Source: Oopsacas minuta
Taxonomy: Eukaryota > Porifera > Hexactinellida > Lyssacinosida > Leucopsacidae
Reading direction: 5' to 3'
NCBI GenBank assembly: GCA_024704765.1
Contig: JAKMXF010000351.1
Coordinates: 1-64,000 of the forward strand
Length of the DNA: 64,000 nt
The position numbers and the translations under genes are program-made. Positions 49,660 to 62,090 of this stretch are shown one piece after another (position 1 is the stretch's first letter; every line of letters begins with the position of its first letter). Below the pieces are notes generated by a model. It saw only the letters and a program-made list of their open reading frames with translations, was not told the origin of the DNA and ran no database searches.

Positions 49660-50479
49660 CTCAGTTGACTCATTATGAATTACTCAAAGATCAGAATATA
49701 CTTTCAATTAATTACATAGCATTACTTTCCATATATTCCAAAATAGATTAAATAATAATCAAGTTTAAATGTCTAGTAAAATGAATAATTCGGAGTTATT
49801 TGCTAAATTTCAATGACTTAATCAACTAGTGTTAGATGTACCATGAAATGATTCTAATAATATATATATTCACATGATAACTTCCTTATTTGAAATACAA
49901 AACACTGTTGCTGAAGTGTAAACCTCTTGAAATAGTCCTTTGTTATTTGTATCAATATTATCTTATATTTGATCCATTCATTAACAAACTCTTTTACTTT
50001 TATCACTTTCATCAAAAAATCTTTCACGATTCTACAATTCCAAACTCTAATACAAGTCTTATTGACTTAGGTTTGTTGTCTATTTTCAATATACAGTTTT
50101 TCTCGAATAGTACTCCAAGACTATTATATATTTTGAGGTTCCTTCAGTGGGGCGATAATTCGAAGAAGGGCTACCTACTATTCTAGGAAAAAGGTATCTA
50201 AATTCTGCCCTATATCAAAGATTGTAGTATTTTCTCCACATTTAGAATCATACTTTCGTTTATAACCTCCTTCAATGGAACAAAATAGTTTCATTACTTC
50301 AAGTGGAATCAATATTTCAAAATGTAACTTCCTTTCTTCCTATTTAAATTATTTCCGTCTTATCGGAACACATGCTCGATGTGTAATAATCAATTACTAA
50401 AACAAAAGTTACATTTATCTTAACAAGTTTTCTGGTGAGTACTGCGCATATAGTATTTTTATGTTCCTTTTTTAGTCCC

Positions 50480-53263
50480 ACGAGACCTTCAACTGTTACT
50501 TTTGTATATCGAATCTACTTTCAATTCATACAAAGAGTTTGCGAGTTCACTTTCTGTTGGTCCTAGCGTTAGTGATTCTATTTGGGGCACTATTTGTAAA
50601 AAACTACATGGCCGCAATAATCCGGATCAAAGAAAATCTATTTATTCGAAATGGAAAATAATTCACACAATATACGTGTGTTATTCGAGCGAATAATCGA
50701 TCTATCAGTCTCGCCTCAGCCATCTATAGATTTCATATCGTGTAAATCGCTTTCTCTATGTCCACCACCTCCACAAAGTACAACCAAATCATTGATTGTG
50801 AATTATAGTCTCGACTCTTTCTCAATAGTGGATTTGCCATCTCTTCAAACTGCCACAATTTATCGAGATATTGTCAATTGCCTGGAATGTGCGTCTTCTT
50901 TCCATTGTAATCATGAAGGAATATGTTGGGAGTCAATTGAACAGGATTTGTTGGATGATGGGCTAATGGTAATTGGTCTTCAGCTGCATCAGACCCATCT
51001 CATTACTATGATTTGAGAGATGAGCAATACAGTATCGACCTTTGCGGATGTAATAATAGTAGTTGTTTAGTCGAATATTATCATTACAACAATCATCAGG
51101 TGCAGTTGTGGATTAATGGTTGTAACTTACCGTTATCGGAGTCCAAATTCTTACGAATGTTATTGGGTATTTGAAAGCATTGAATTTGTACAGTGTAGTT
51201 CATTCGTAAATAATTTTCCAAAAAGTCAGTATGAACACAAGTCATTGAGCAGACAGCCATGTCGCTAATGTAGATAGTTCTACATAAAATTGATTGTAAA
51301 TCAACTATTTTGTTTGAGAATAAGTACTTGCTTCTGACCAAAGATCAGATGAGTTTATTTATTCATTGGGTAGTCAAATTGCGAGACCAGTTTTCCTGTA
51401 TTGGTATTGAGGTATTTAAAGCTCTCTATCCTAATTGCATTAATGCTAGGATATGCGGAATAGAAATTTCCCCGGATTGTCACCAACCCCTGGCTCTGAA
51501 AAATACTCCTCATCTTCCTGTTGATGAGGATTTTGAAGATGAAGATCCTACCAAATGCAACAATATTATCTCAAATACAGTTAATGACCAAATAGCCCCA
51601 TTATCTGATAAATCTGATGTATTTCTTGTGACACCAGAGTCAAACGTCAATGGAGAATTTCTTCTTGAGATTGGTGAATGGAATTGTATTCATTTTATCG
51701 ATTTATAAGGTAGAGATGTGTTGAATAGAGATTGGACAGCTGTGTTTAGCAATAAAACATCTAAAATATAACCAGCATGTGCTCTTAAATTCAACAATTA
51801 TTGGTTTAAAAGTATTCCAGCCGAAAAATAAATGTGCCCTACTTTCGAGCATCTGCTGAATGCAAGTTATATAATTGTTATAAATTTGACTTTTGTGTTG
51901 ACGAGCTTGTAACTACGAATACAATCACAATACAATATGTAGTAAGTGGTTCACTCTCCTTGCAACATTCTGATGGAGAGACTGTACATGCACGTCATAA
52001 ATCTGGTAGTTTGCGAAAAATTTATGGAGAAAGTCTTCAGCGCACATCTGTCGCAAATATTTTTCATAAACAGTTCAACTGTCAAAGTAGCTCAATGGAA
52101 TATTGTAGAGGTAATTTTTGTAACCTGAGGTCTCAAGAATGCTTAAGACAGATAAAAACTGAAGCTATATCATCTAATAGATTTTCTAATGATCTAATTA
52201 TGGATATTTCTATGACTCAAGAATATTATCCTAACTTATTGAGTGAAAAGCCAATACCTGGTTACATTCAATATTTTGCTAAGGAACCCTTCATTATGCA
52301 TCTATATATGAAGGTGCAGGTAGAGGTGTTGAGATATTTAACTAAAAATATGGTTTTGCATTTGGATGTGCAGGTTCCATTATACGTAAACCTCAGTTTT
52401 GCACCAAATCTATGTATTATTATGCTTTAACTCTACAACATCCCGACTACCACATTACACCTATCCTTGTACCAGAAATGATAAGTTTGGACCAAGGAAC
52501 TGCTGAGATAACCCACTTCCTTAACAAATGGTACTTGAATTCAAAGTTAATTCTACACAAAGAAAGCAATTATTGACAAAGATTCTGTAAGAAACACGAG
52601 CCCAGATGTTGTCCTCTCAGTTAATAACGTTGAAATTATAACAGATTTGGATGTAATGAAATTGTGACTTTAAAATATGATCTCCCAAGTTATAATCCCA
52701 TCTCCCACACAGGAAAGTTAGATATTTGTAACACGTTACTTAATGTCAGGGTAAGTCTAGGAATAAATAATATTAATAGTCAAATGAGCAGGCCGTTGAA
52801 TTATTATATAGCTGCAGAACTCAGTATATTCCTGGAGATGGGAACTACTTACTTCTTCCTTAGCATATTCCGTGTCAGGTTCGCCAGATAATTCTCATAT
52901 AATACCTAAATGCATTGTAGACAGTATGTCAAGTTCGCTAAAAGAAAAATGTGGAAAATTTATTACTAACAAATACCCAAATACTTATAGGAACACAATA
53001 GATTATATAATAAAACAAACATTGAAGGCAATAGAGTATGGGGTGAAGATTTGGAACTATTTACAACAGCGCTTCTATTTAAGACTGACATATGGGTGTT
53101 TATGAAAGAGACTGGAAATAGTTGGAATGTATTCTCCGGCAAAGGTTCTTCATTTGATGAGGTATTGAATTCGCCTCCCGCTAATGCTAATGGATCAATA
53201 TATATTTTACATACAGGTAATCACTATGAACCTGTTTTAGAAACTTTAGACAGGATTATGGTA
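50480..53263 (+). pseudogene. transposase-OTU fusion of the inner element, broken
   Basis: Forward-strand pieces in order. SIWGTICKKLHGRNNPDQRK (about 50580). CPPPPQSTTKSLIVNYSLDS (about 50760). A Cys-rich block IDLCGCNNSSCLVEYY (about 51035-51085). A 132-codon ORF from 51310 with KALYPNCINARICG. The best-kept block is 51834-52430: FRASAECKLYNCYKFDFCVD, HSDGETVHARHKSGSLRKIY, IPGYIQYFAKEPFIMHLYMK and VLHLDV, continuing after a frame change as GSIIRKP, YYYALTL and VPEMIS. LHLDV (Asp codon 52365-52367) and PEM (Glu 52475-52477) look like RNase-H-fold positions. Last is an OTU-like domain: GDGNY (52834-52848), where the catalytic Cys of GDGNC is Tyr, and a C-terminal TGNHYEPVLETL (His at 53222). 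About eight frameshifts or stops. Confidence 0.7.
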
Positions 53264-53784
53264 TAGGTACAACAATAGAGGTCTAGTAATATTTGATTCC
53301 TTAAATATAGCTTAGCTATAATACAGTTTTTCGTAATAATACAAAAACCCCATGTCAACAGAATAACGATTAAATTTGTGAATTGTTGGAAAGTAAATTG
53401 GAGGGCGCTCCTTTAATGCTCTGCAACACAGCGTATCTCTGAAGAATAATGTTACGCCCTACAAGCAATGAACATTGAAAGGGATAAGTAAGAACGATAG
53501 AAATAAACTTTGATGACAGTAAAAGTGAAGGTAATATGATCTAACCTAGAATATATACATGAGTCATTATGGCTTCAAAACTTCTGCTGCCTACTTGAGA
53601 GGTACACAACCAAATACATCAACTCAACTCGTAACACCACAAATCAAGACTATGCAAGGATCATATAATTTTATAATCTGATGTATTCTGTGAATTTTGA
53701 TCAATGTTTTCGTATTTATTGAACTGAATACCAATTCAGCAATAAATAAAACTATATTTAGATTCACAAATCATTTCGTAATAC

Positions 53785-54231
53785 ATCAAACAGTTGATAT
53801 TGCAGTAACCTATATGCTTTACTATAGTTTGAATGGATTAGAATGTTTCATTAAATTTGTGTGCTTAGTACAAATCTAATAGAGACTAGATTCTAACAAG
53901 CCAGTTTTAAATGTAAATATCCCAAAAAGTTTTGCTTATTTTACCATAATATTTTAAACACGTAAACGTCCATACAGCAGGGATACATGTCCATGATTTC
54001 AGGAAAAATTAATTTGCTTAAGTATACTAAACTCATATGTGAACTACTGCTGGTTAGATGCACCAATTTCTATTAGAAAAATTAAAGTTTATAAAATATA
54101 AATTATTTTCAGAAACGTCCGTATCTCTTCTTTCGAATGCCCTAAATATATTTACATTCTGACTATGGGAAGTTGGTCAAGTAAATGGTTGAAGTACTGC
54201 TGGTCGAATATTCAGCCAACTTCACACTCGT
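53785..54231 (-). repeat. right 447-bp TIR of the inner element
   Basis: Inverted copy of 49213-49659. The short ORF that runs through it (53697-53879) is an accident of the repeat. Confidence 0.95.
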
Positions 54232-54897
54232 CGAAAGTCTATAAAAAGTACTAAGGGAATTGAATTATAGAATACCAAAGAATGCATAGGTAAATTTTGG
54301 GACCATTCTGCGGCTAGATAATTTCCAGAATTGAGTTCAAAGGTGGAGCTCGTGTTTCACAAATTAATCAGAAATTATTGATATTGAGAAGGTTGATGCG
54401 GGGGATAAATTTCAGTATTTTTGGATAAATTTGATATTGTTATAAATGTTTACATCTCACCTATTGATAAATATCTAAATATTTGAGATTCAGTTATAGT
54501 TAGGATAAGAATTAGTATAAGCTAGCCTTACATTATGTAGTATCCCTTAAATGCCCACTACCGTCTAAAATTTTGAATTGCCATAACTCCGCGAGTTTTC
54601 CATATTTTTTAATGAAATTTACATATCATAAACGTTCATATGGCACAGATGTTTATACGAATTTTCAGAATCGAATTCTGACTTTCAGGTGGGGTATTAT
54701 AATTAATTTGTATTAATGGGTAAATGATCAAAAAATTACTATAAAAAGTACGAACTTAACACAAAAATCATAATGCGAAAACGTTTAACTCTCCTGAATC
54801 GAATGAGACTAATTTCGTTATAATCTGATAAGTTGAAGTAGGTTAAATTAGTGATTGAAGTATGCATGATCGAATAGTCTGCTTACTTCACACTCGT

Positions 54898-56287
54898 AAT
54901 TACAGACAATGCTGTGAACATGGCCAAAATGAGGAGACAGTTAGAAGAAAATATATCAAGTGATTTGAGAACATACGGATGTTCAGCCCATCTGCTATAT
55001 CTATGGGCAGTGGCAATGGAACCACGGGGGCTACGGGGGCTAGCGCCCGCCTGAATATAATTGGGGGGGGGGCTTAGCTGCCGTAAATATACCAGGCTTG
55101 TTTATATAAAATATTTCCCTGTATAAAAGCTAATTTCGTATTTGCAGATTAAATTCAGAAATGCTGTATATTGCCACTGAAACCTGTTAAAGTGAACTGT
55201 TCGATATGCTTGTCATTGATATAAAACTTTTGAAAATCCAACGCCCTTCAAATCAATAATATAACCCGTCAATTTTACGATTTCAGCCCCCCCTGAAAAA
55301 TAATTCATTCCGCCTCCACTGTCTATGGGGACAAGATGTTCAAATCCCAGAAGCAAAGAACAAGTGCTCTAAATAATTAAATATTTTCGAAATACCCATC
55401 TACCGGCTGCAAAATATAGAGTTTCTAGAGGTAAACCTCTTATTCTTCCACATGCGTGCGATGGAATCACGTTAGTGATTGTTTGGAGAGCTGTAATGCG
55501 AATTGGCCAATACTGATTAAGATTTACGAAGAATATCGTGATCAAATTAATCTTAACATAGCAAACAAGGTAATGAATTACTCCATACAACGAAATGCCG
55601 GGAATTTCTAGTTAGATTAAAGCCGATTTCAGTAGCTTCGGATTGGATTCAAAGAGATAGTGCTCTATCAGCGATACTGTAGAAACTTGGAAAGGTTACA
55701 GGGAGATTAAATTAATACATGATTGCCTACGAATGTATCAACCAAAGTACACAATAGAGCTGTATAAGCCATTACCCCTGCACACCTTTGTAAAAACTTA
55801 ATCCATCCGAGATAGAGGAAAAAAGTTAGTGAGTACAGCGAAGATTGATATAGTCATGGAGCATTTGAGTGATTGGAACTAGGAAATAATGGGAACTTTG
55901 GTAAAGTTCAAAGCAGACCGCGAACTTTTCAAACCCTATATGTTCAAGCAAAGGATAATTGAAAACGCAACACCATCCTGTTGGTGGAGATCTCTAGATT
56001 GAAAAGTGGAAAAGGAGTGTGCAGCGGTAGCAGAAAGGTTCTTGACAGCTGTGGCATCAAGTGCAGGAGTTGAGCGCATATTTTCAACATTTGGATATAT
56101 ACATTCCGATTTAAGGAATAGACTTGGAATCAAGAAGGCGGAAAAACTAATGTTTATCTACAGAATGTTCAATTTACATCCAAACAAAACTCCAAAAATA
56201 TTCAAATATTATTATATTTTCATACTCACACTAAGTTTAGAGTTAGCAAAAAGAACTATGAGACCATATGATTCTCAGTATATTTGA
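54898..56287 (+). pseudogene. hAT transposase, right half, after the 14.6-kb insert
   Basis: Resumes at ITDNAVNMAKMRRQLEENIS (54898-54960), the direct continuation of the left half that ends at LVTD (40322). It then reads YGCSAHLLYLWGQDVQIPEA once a 314-bp MITE (55008-55321) is removed, followed by VSDCLES.. NWPILIKIYEEYRDQINL (55470-55560), FKADRELFKPYMFK (about 55910) and the C-terminal dimerisation ORF (56006-56287) with FLTAVASSAGVERIFSTFGY and RNRLGIKKAEKLMFIYRMFN. Several stops. This hAT lineage differs from the ZBED5-like ones. Confidence 0.92.
55008..55321. mobile_element. hAT-type MITE, 314 bp, exact 8-bp duplication
   Basis: Ends CAGTGGCAATGGAA and, in complement, CAGTGGAGGCGGAA; both flanks are TCTATGGG (55000-55007, 55322-55329). 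GC-rich ends, AT-rich core, no ORF. It interrupts the right half of the hAT gene. Confidence 0.93.
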
Positions 56288-56689
56288 TGTGTTAGTCAAA
56301 AGATCTGATATATATTACAAAAAATAATCAAAATCAAAAAATTCTGACATAAATACAAAATCCGATTTTTTTGATATTATTCAAAAGGACTTTTATCAAC
56401 CCTGCGATATAAGTGACATAACCTGACTACATGAAGGGATAGAATGTCGAAAGTTTGAGGGTATTCTCGATAAATATAGAGGTTGTAATGTACAAATTTT
56501 CCAAATGATTTTGGTGGAGGAAATTTTGGTTTGGGTGAAATGACATTTATTGGGCTTAGGTTTGGTGACACTGGAGCTCCTACTTTTTGTTAATAATCTC
56601 GGATAGTCGTGATTCGAGTACATAGAAACGCTGAAACTTTTCTAAATTAGTAAAATTGTTTTTCTTCATGATGAGTCTTCACTTTGTCA

Positions 56690-56777
56690 AAATCGAGTCA
56701 GAACCTGTGGCTTATTTAGGGGCATTTTTGAATAAATTTCATATTTCAAACTTCAAACATGCATTTTGGCTGAGCCC
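56690..56777 (-). repeat. dispersed repeat, copy 4 (inverted, cut by Ginger)
   Basis: Contains CATATTTCAAACTTCAAACA and TTTTGGCTGAG, matching the inverted copy at 31200-31370. It stops at the Ginger left end. Confidence 0.4.
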
Positions 56778-56958
56778 TGTTGAGTAGGATTTTGACCCGC
56801 AAGTAGCAATTGCAAATCAAGTAATATCAACATTTCATCCCTAGTCACATAGTATTCGTATTTATACATGTGTGACTTCCTGAATGCACACACTAACATT
56901 TTACTTTATTTCTAGATTTCAACATCGACACTTATATTTACTCTTGACATTTTTCATT

Positions 56959-59900
56959 ATGGATGCAACAGAGTATGAAGCAATTCGTGGATACCTCCAG
57001 ACGATATTATCCCACCAGAAATCAAGAGTGATCGCTACAGAAAGAAGAATTTTGTCAGAAAGTGCAAGGGGATTTACTTTCAAGAGAATAAGCTAATGAA
57101 GGTATATTCCTGAATGATATTTTTGATTTATACATATTTCCAAGACATAATTAGAAATCTTGAGGTAACTACATACCTGCGAGGAGGCAGATATGTAGTT
57201 GCCTCATTAAATTTGCGTACAATGGGGAGATGAGAAGGGCGAAAACGCTAGGGGGCTCCTCTGCCCCTCAATGCTACCTATAACCTCAGCGTTTAACTAG
57301 AATAAGTTTCTTGTAGATTTTCAGAAAGAAGAATGGCTGTGTGAAATACTTGGAGATTCCACTAGTCTCAGAAATTAACAACATTATCGGATTCTATCAC
57401 AATGTCACTCATCCTGGAATCAACACTACCATCGATGGAATCCGAAACAAATATGATTGGAATGGTATATACAATGATGTTGGATCCTACGTGAGTTACT
57501 AAATTACGTATTTCTTTCATATATGATTTCCAAGAAAATGTGGCTGAGAACACAGACTTACCAACCCTCCAGGGATACCTGGATTACAAATTTTGAAATC
57601 CAGGGATTTAGCAACGATAAAATCCAGGGAAATTTGCAAAAGGGGTTGGTAAGTCTGAGAACAGGATGTATTTTATAGTTTGAGGTTATTCACCTTGTAA
57701 TTATTCTACTGTATACACCATTATTTGTGCGATCTGATGATATTTAGTATACCGGTATACAATTTTATCATATGGAAATCTATTTGTGCGGTACAACCAA
57801 CCAATCATGTATCTAACAACTAATGATCCTTGCGGTAGTTAGTAATTGGGATAGGTAGTGGGAGTATTTCACATAAACATATTTGCCAACCTGAGTGAAG
57901 AAAAAGCGGGACGGAATGCTAATTTAGTGGGACATCTGGGACGTAGCAAATTACATTAAGACAGGACTGCAAACTGACAATTAAATCATTTCCCGTCCTA
58001 GATCCGAACTTGCCATGACTGTCAAACCTCTGCTGCTCTACCTCCTCAGCCACAACGAGAGCTTCAACCTATTCCTCCTCCTGAAGAACCATGGTGTCAT
58101 TGTGGAATTGATCTCATATGTAATATGTCTCGCACTGTACTTGGATTTCAGCACATTCTTGTCATCGTGTGCTACCTGAGTAAATTTGTAATTGCCCGAC
58201 CACTCAAGACTAAAACATCTAAAGAAATATTGGATTGTTTACAGGAAATTTATCTCTCATTCGGTGTGCCTAACATCCTCCAACATGATCAGGGAACAGA
58301 ATTCTCAAGCAAGGTAACTCATATTTTTACATACTCGAGATTAGTAATTGTAAATACACCAAAGAATTATTCCTGATACACAATGCAACTTACTATATTG
58401 GATATACGTACGTAACAAGTTGCATTGTCAATTGTCAACGCATTGCTTCAATATATACCCTGGTAGGAAATTATGCGTCCTGATCGCTATATTTAAGAAA
58501 CCGTGTGGAAAATTGGATTATAATTTATGTTAAATACTAATAAATAAGAATTTACGAATTAATGCTACTAACTTCGGGAGGAAAATTTACCTTATTAATC
58601 GTTTTATCTTTCTTACTATTGTTGTACAAGACTAAATACATGCGCGTAGTAGATTGTCATTGTTCTCTTATTTACTTTCAAAATAGCAATTTCAGGAATT
58701 TCACAAGAAGATAAATATCAACACCAGAAGAACCACATCATACCACCTACAAAGTAACGGACTTGTTGAGTCACACAACAAAATATTGAAAACGTAAGTA
58801 TTGATGCTAAATATAAATATATATCTATTCAAAGCCTTACATACGTTTAATACACGTCGTTTATAATTAGATAGCTTTGAATCAATTTAACACTTTTACA
58901 AATAGAAAAATCAACAAGATGCAATCTGAAGGGGACACTGAATGGACAGAGAAATTACAGACAGCAGTACTAGCAGTAAATACTCAAACCAAAATCTCTA
59001 CAAGCTACACACCCTTTTATCTCATGTTTGGGAGAGACTCTGATTCATCTAACCTTCTCAATCTTATCACTTCTCCAACTAACCCCGGATTACTAACCGA
59101 AGCTGATGTCTCAGAGGCAGAAGTATCAGAAGATGAGAATATTCAAATGGATGCAAACGAACCACGCCCATTTGACTTGCCTATAACTGATAACGAATGG
59201 ATAGAGAATCTTTCTTCCACACGTAAAGCTGACAGAATGAATGCTATTGAAAACATCAAGGCAGGCCAGAAAGTTCAAAAGAGAACATATAACGGCAAAG
59301 TTAAACACAACAGGTATGAAATAACGGAACACATTCTTTTGTGATGTAACATGTTGGAATTTCATACATCATCTCTTACTAAAATTAAATTAAATTCACT
59401 GACTGTTGTATAATCAGGTAAATATGAAATAGTCTTGAATCGGAACTAATTTATTGTTTCCTCAATTATATGAATTCTTAAATTCCAAAACACTTACTTT
59501 TAGTTATATAATTATCATCATTACAAACTGTACGTAATTGGCACATTATAATTCTTTGTATAATCATTGTGTAAACTTTAGATCAGAATTTGTGGAAGGA
59601 GATGAGGTACTTGTACATAATATAAAGAAAGCCAAGCGACTCCCAGGAACAAAAGATGCAATGAAATATTTGGGACCATATATGATAGAGGAAGTTAAAC
59701 CAAGCGACCTAGTTGCTCGCAAAGACCCAGATAGCAAAACAACAAAATTACCTATCCATCTATCAAGAAAATATCATTCTCGCATGAGCGAAAAACGGCA
59801 GGTTCGAACGAAGACAGGCAAATCAAAGAAGCCCAAAAGATCTTGCAAATTCCCTTCTAGCGGTAAATATATTAGCAAGACAATATTGTACTGAACTATA

Positions 59901-60920
59901 ACTAATTGACTCAGCCCATGATTAAGTACATATAAACTAGCTGTGTTCTGTATTGATTCGATTAATACGTAATAGCAATCCTACATTTCACATATTTATT
60001 ATGTATTTAGATTCTTTGGATGATATATTGAACCTGGATACCATGGAAGAAACATTTGAAACACCGCAACAACACTCAATCTATGAAAATATCGACTCTG
60101 AGCTACTTCAATTGAAACCTCGAATACTATCAGCTCTTGTCAATAACACATACTTAACCCAACTACATGAGAAACTCGCTACAAAAGCTGCATCTCTAAC
60201 TTCATTGAATTTACTATATTCTTACCATCCACCCAACGAACTAAATTTTGAGATTAAGGAGAAACTTGCTGTATCAGCCGGTAATTGGTACGCAGAATAT
60301 CGTTCCTCCTATCCTACTGAAATACCTGAAGAGACACGAAGAGATCTTGACTATCCAATTGCTGTTCTATTACCAGTAATAATTGAGTTAATATTCCCAA
60401 CTGAGCAAGTTCATGAGATCATTGAAATACCAGAACAATCTATACAAAATGCATCAGATCTTATCCCATATCCTAAATGGGGAGGAGAGTATAACAACAT
60501 CGTGCAATCTAACACCTGTTCTATCGACAATATATTGGCTATTCTTAGTTCGAATAAAGCAACCATCATAGACTCACTGAAGTTAATCGGAAGTACACAT
60601 ACTGAAGCTGAATTCCATTACATATTCCAATTGGCTGCTAATTGTGAATTTGAGAAACTTCGAGAATATTGCCAGACATTTTTGCAGGTGATATTGACAA
60701 ACACTTTACCATCAGTCACAACCAACGGACACTTCACTACCAACTTGCTGGCTTTAGCATATTGAGCAATAGACACTTCTATTCAATCCTTTACCAAAAC
60801 GGGCAATTCTATAAATATGACGGAATGAGAGAACCAATTATCCAACTTTGGGACTGTGACACTTTCATCGGGTCACTCAATACTGTTTCTACCTCTTGCA
60901 CTCTTCTGACTAATTCTTAG
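56959..60920 (+). CDS. Ginger integrase-like transposase, 7 exons, C-terminal protease-like domain
   Basis: Approximate exons: 56959-57101, 57325-57490, 58002-58313, 58696-58793, 58871-59313, 59582-59862, 60011-60920, all with GT-AG borders. Zinc H-H (YHNVTHPG, 57398 and 57410) and C-C (CHDC, 58011 and 58020); catalytic D in GIDL (58110), D in HDQGTEF (58287), E in GLVES (58768). The C-terminal integrase part has VEGDEVLVHNIKKAKRLPGT, a chromatin-binding-like barrel. Exon 7 encodes YPKWGGEYNNIVQSNTCSID, RHFYSILY and YKYDG, which look like the C, H and D of a papain-fold cysteine protease. Exons 5/6 (phase 2) and 6/7 (phase 1) join in frame. Lesions: an indel in exon 1 near 57000, a phase mismatch at exons 4/5, and a frameshift near 60675. 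An open stretch to 61204 may be a further C-terminal part. Confidence 0.85.
57157..57206. repeat. hairpin in first Ginger intron
   Basis: GAGGTAACTACATA (57160) and TATGTAGTTGCCTC (57192) form a 14-bp stem with one mismatch around a short loop. Confidence 0.65.
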
Positions 60921-62090
60921 CGGTTCACGACTCTTTTCCATCATTCAAAAGCGCTCAAAGGCAAGGTACGTCAAACTTTGTGGGGACCTCTACCCGAGGT
61001 TATTCAGGCAACGCAATCCCTATCATGGTGAGCCCAGATAATGGAAACGCGACCTGCAACAGCACATCCCCAGTTACGAATATCATCACTCTACCATCTA
61101 AGTATATTGCGAGAAAGGCAGCGCAACTGACGAGTCTACGCCGAGACGAAATACAGCATGGAATCAGATACAAGCGAGTTTCTTATCTATTTTTTATTAT
61201 TTAATGTCTCCTTGTCTGTGGCCGTTCGGGGTCCGTTAGCTCCTCGTGTGTCTGTTAACTTGCGATTTATTGTACGTATTCGTTTATGTTGCAGCTTAGA
61301 GTCAAATTTGGTGTGATCGCAATCACATTAAACTCGCTCCAACATTGCACACATAAACAAGGTCAGGTTAACGTTAAACGTTTAGCGTTAGGGGGTGGCT
61401 GTAAGGGGAAGGAGGAGGCCACCGCAGCTGACTTGTTTTGTTTATAGAAATCTAGTGTTTTCCGGGAGTATGCAGCGTGCCAGAGGCTCGCGGTTTTCAC
61501 CTCAACTCTATATGTGTATCAACATTATACCAAGACTCCTTTAACAAATGCATAGTCTACGCTTGTCCACTAGATGAACATATTTCAGTGGTTATTCCTT
61601 AAAGTTTGTATCAAGTATAGAGAAATGGGAAAAGATGAACTCGCCTACAATTCGTACTTAAGATATTCCGAATATTCATTATCATGCTAATGCTTGCAAA
61701 ATTTTTATATTTGATAGAATATATTGCAATATATAGATTGACATGTTAAATTATATTATTTATTATGAGTTATTAAATATAATTATCAAATACCAACCAC
61801 CTTCTGTACAAGTAATATTATTATATAATATTTATATACACTGTCTATTATTGGCATTTTGGATAATTATACATATTGTAAATTTGTAATACGTAGTGGG
61901 AATATAGATTACAAGTTATCAAACAAATTCACTACTTTCTAGAATCCAACTCTAAATTGACTTGTTTATCCAGTTACGTATACGTATGGCAAGTCTAAAG
62001 TTGAATTACATTGTGTATATTTAGTGGTAATTACGTAATGAAAGTGTATGGAAATCGAAAAACTCAAATGCCAGAGAAGATTACTTTAGG

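Larger units (their letters stand above)
49213..54231. mobile_element. 5-kb element with 447-bp TIRs and an OTU domain
   Basis: Arms 49213-49659 and 53785-54231 are inverted copies of equal length, 447 bp, starting ACGAGTGTGAAGTTGGCTGA. Flanks CAAAAGTCT (49204-49212) and CGAAAGTCT (54232-54240) form a 9-bp duplication with one mismatch. Very long TIRs and about 9-bp duplications are the habit of Mutator-like elements. The internal gene (50480-53263) encodes a zinc-motif/DDE-type protein ending in an OTU-like domain. It is inserted in the right arm of the outer element, whose termini are related. I cannot assign it to a named lineage. Confidence 0.92.
40323..54897. mobile_element. 14.6-kb outer element interrupting a hAT gene
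   Basis: Ends ACGAGGGTGAAGTGAGCAGA (40323) and, in complement, ACGAGTGTGAAGTAAGCAGA (54897); 23 of the first 25 positions agree. Flanking sequence AGTTACAG (40315-40322) and AATTACAG (54898-54905) is an 8-bp duplication with one mismatch, and both copies lie at the same codons (VTD) of the hAT protein. A second inverted match (TATTCTATAATTCAATTCCC at 40350 against its complement at 54263-54284) shows that the right arm is about 600 bp longer, so the left arm probably suffered a deletion. The termini belong to the same family as the inner element at 49213. Most of its own content has been buried under later insertions; the FLYWCH/MULE relic may be its own transposase (inference). Confidence 0.85.

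Noticed and set aside
53697-53879. 60-codon ORF at the inner element's right arm
   Set aside because: Runs through the terminal inverted repeat; not a gene.
40323-54897. Maverick/Polinton as an explanation for the large inverted-repeat element (tips contain AGTGTGAAG)
   Set aside because: No polymerase B, ATPase, capsid or Polinton integrase is present, and the flanking duplication is 8-9 bp rather than 6.
59795-59815. GGTTCGAAC, a tRNA B-box-like sequence
   Set aside because: Lies inside the Ginger coding exon and no tRNA cloverleaf can be drawn around it.
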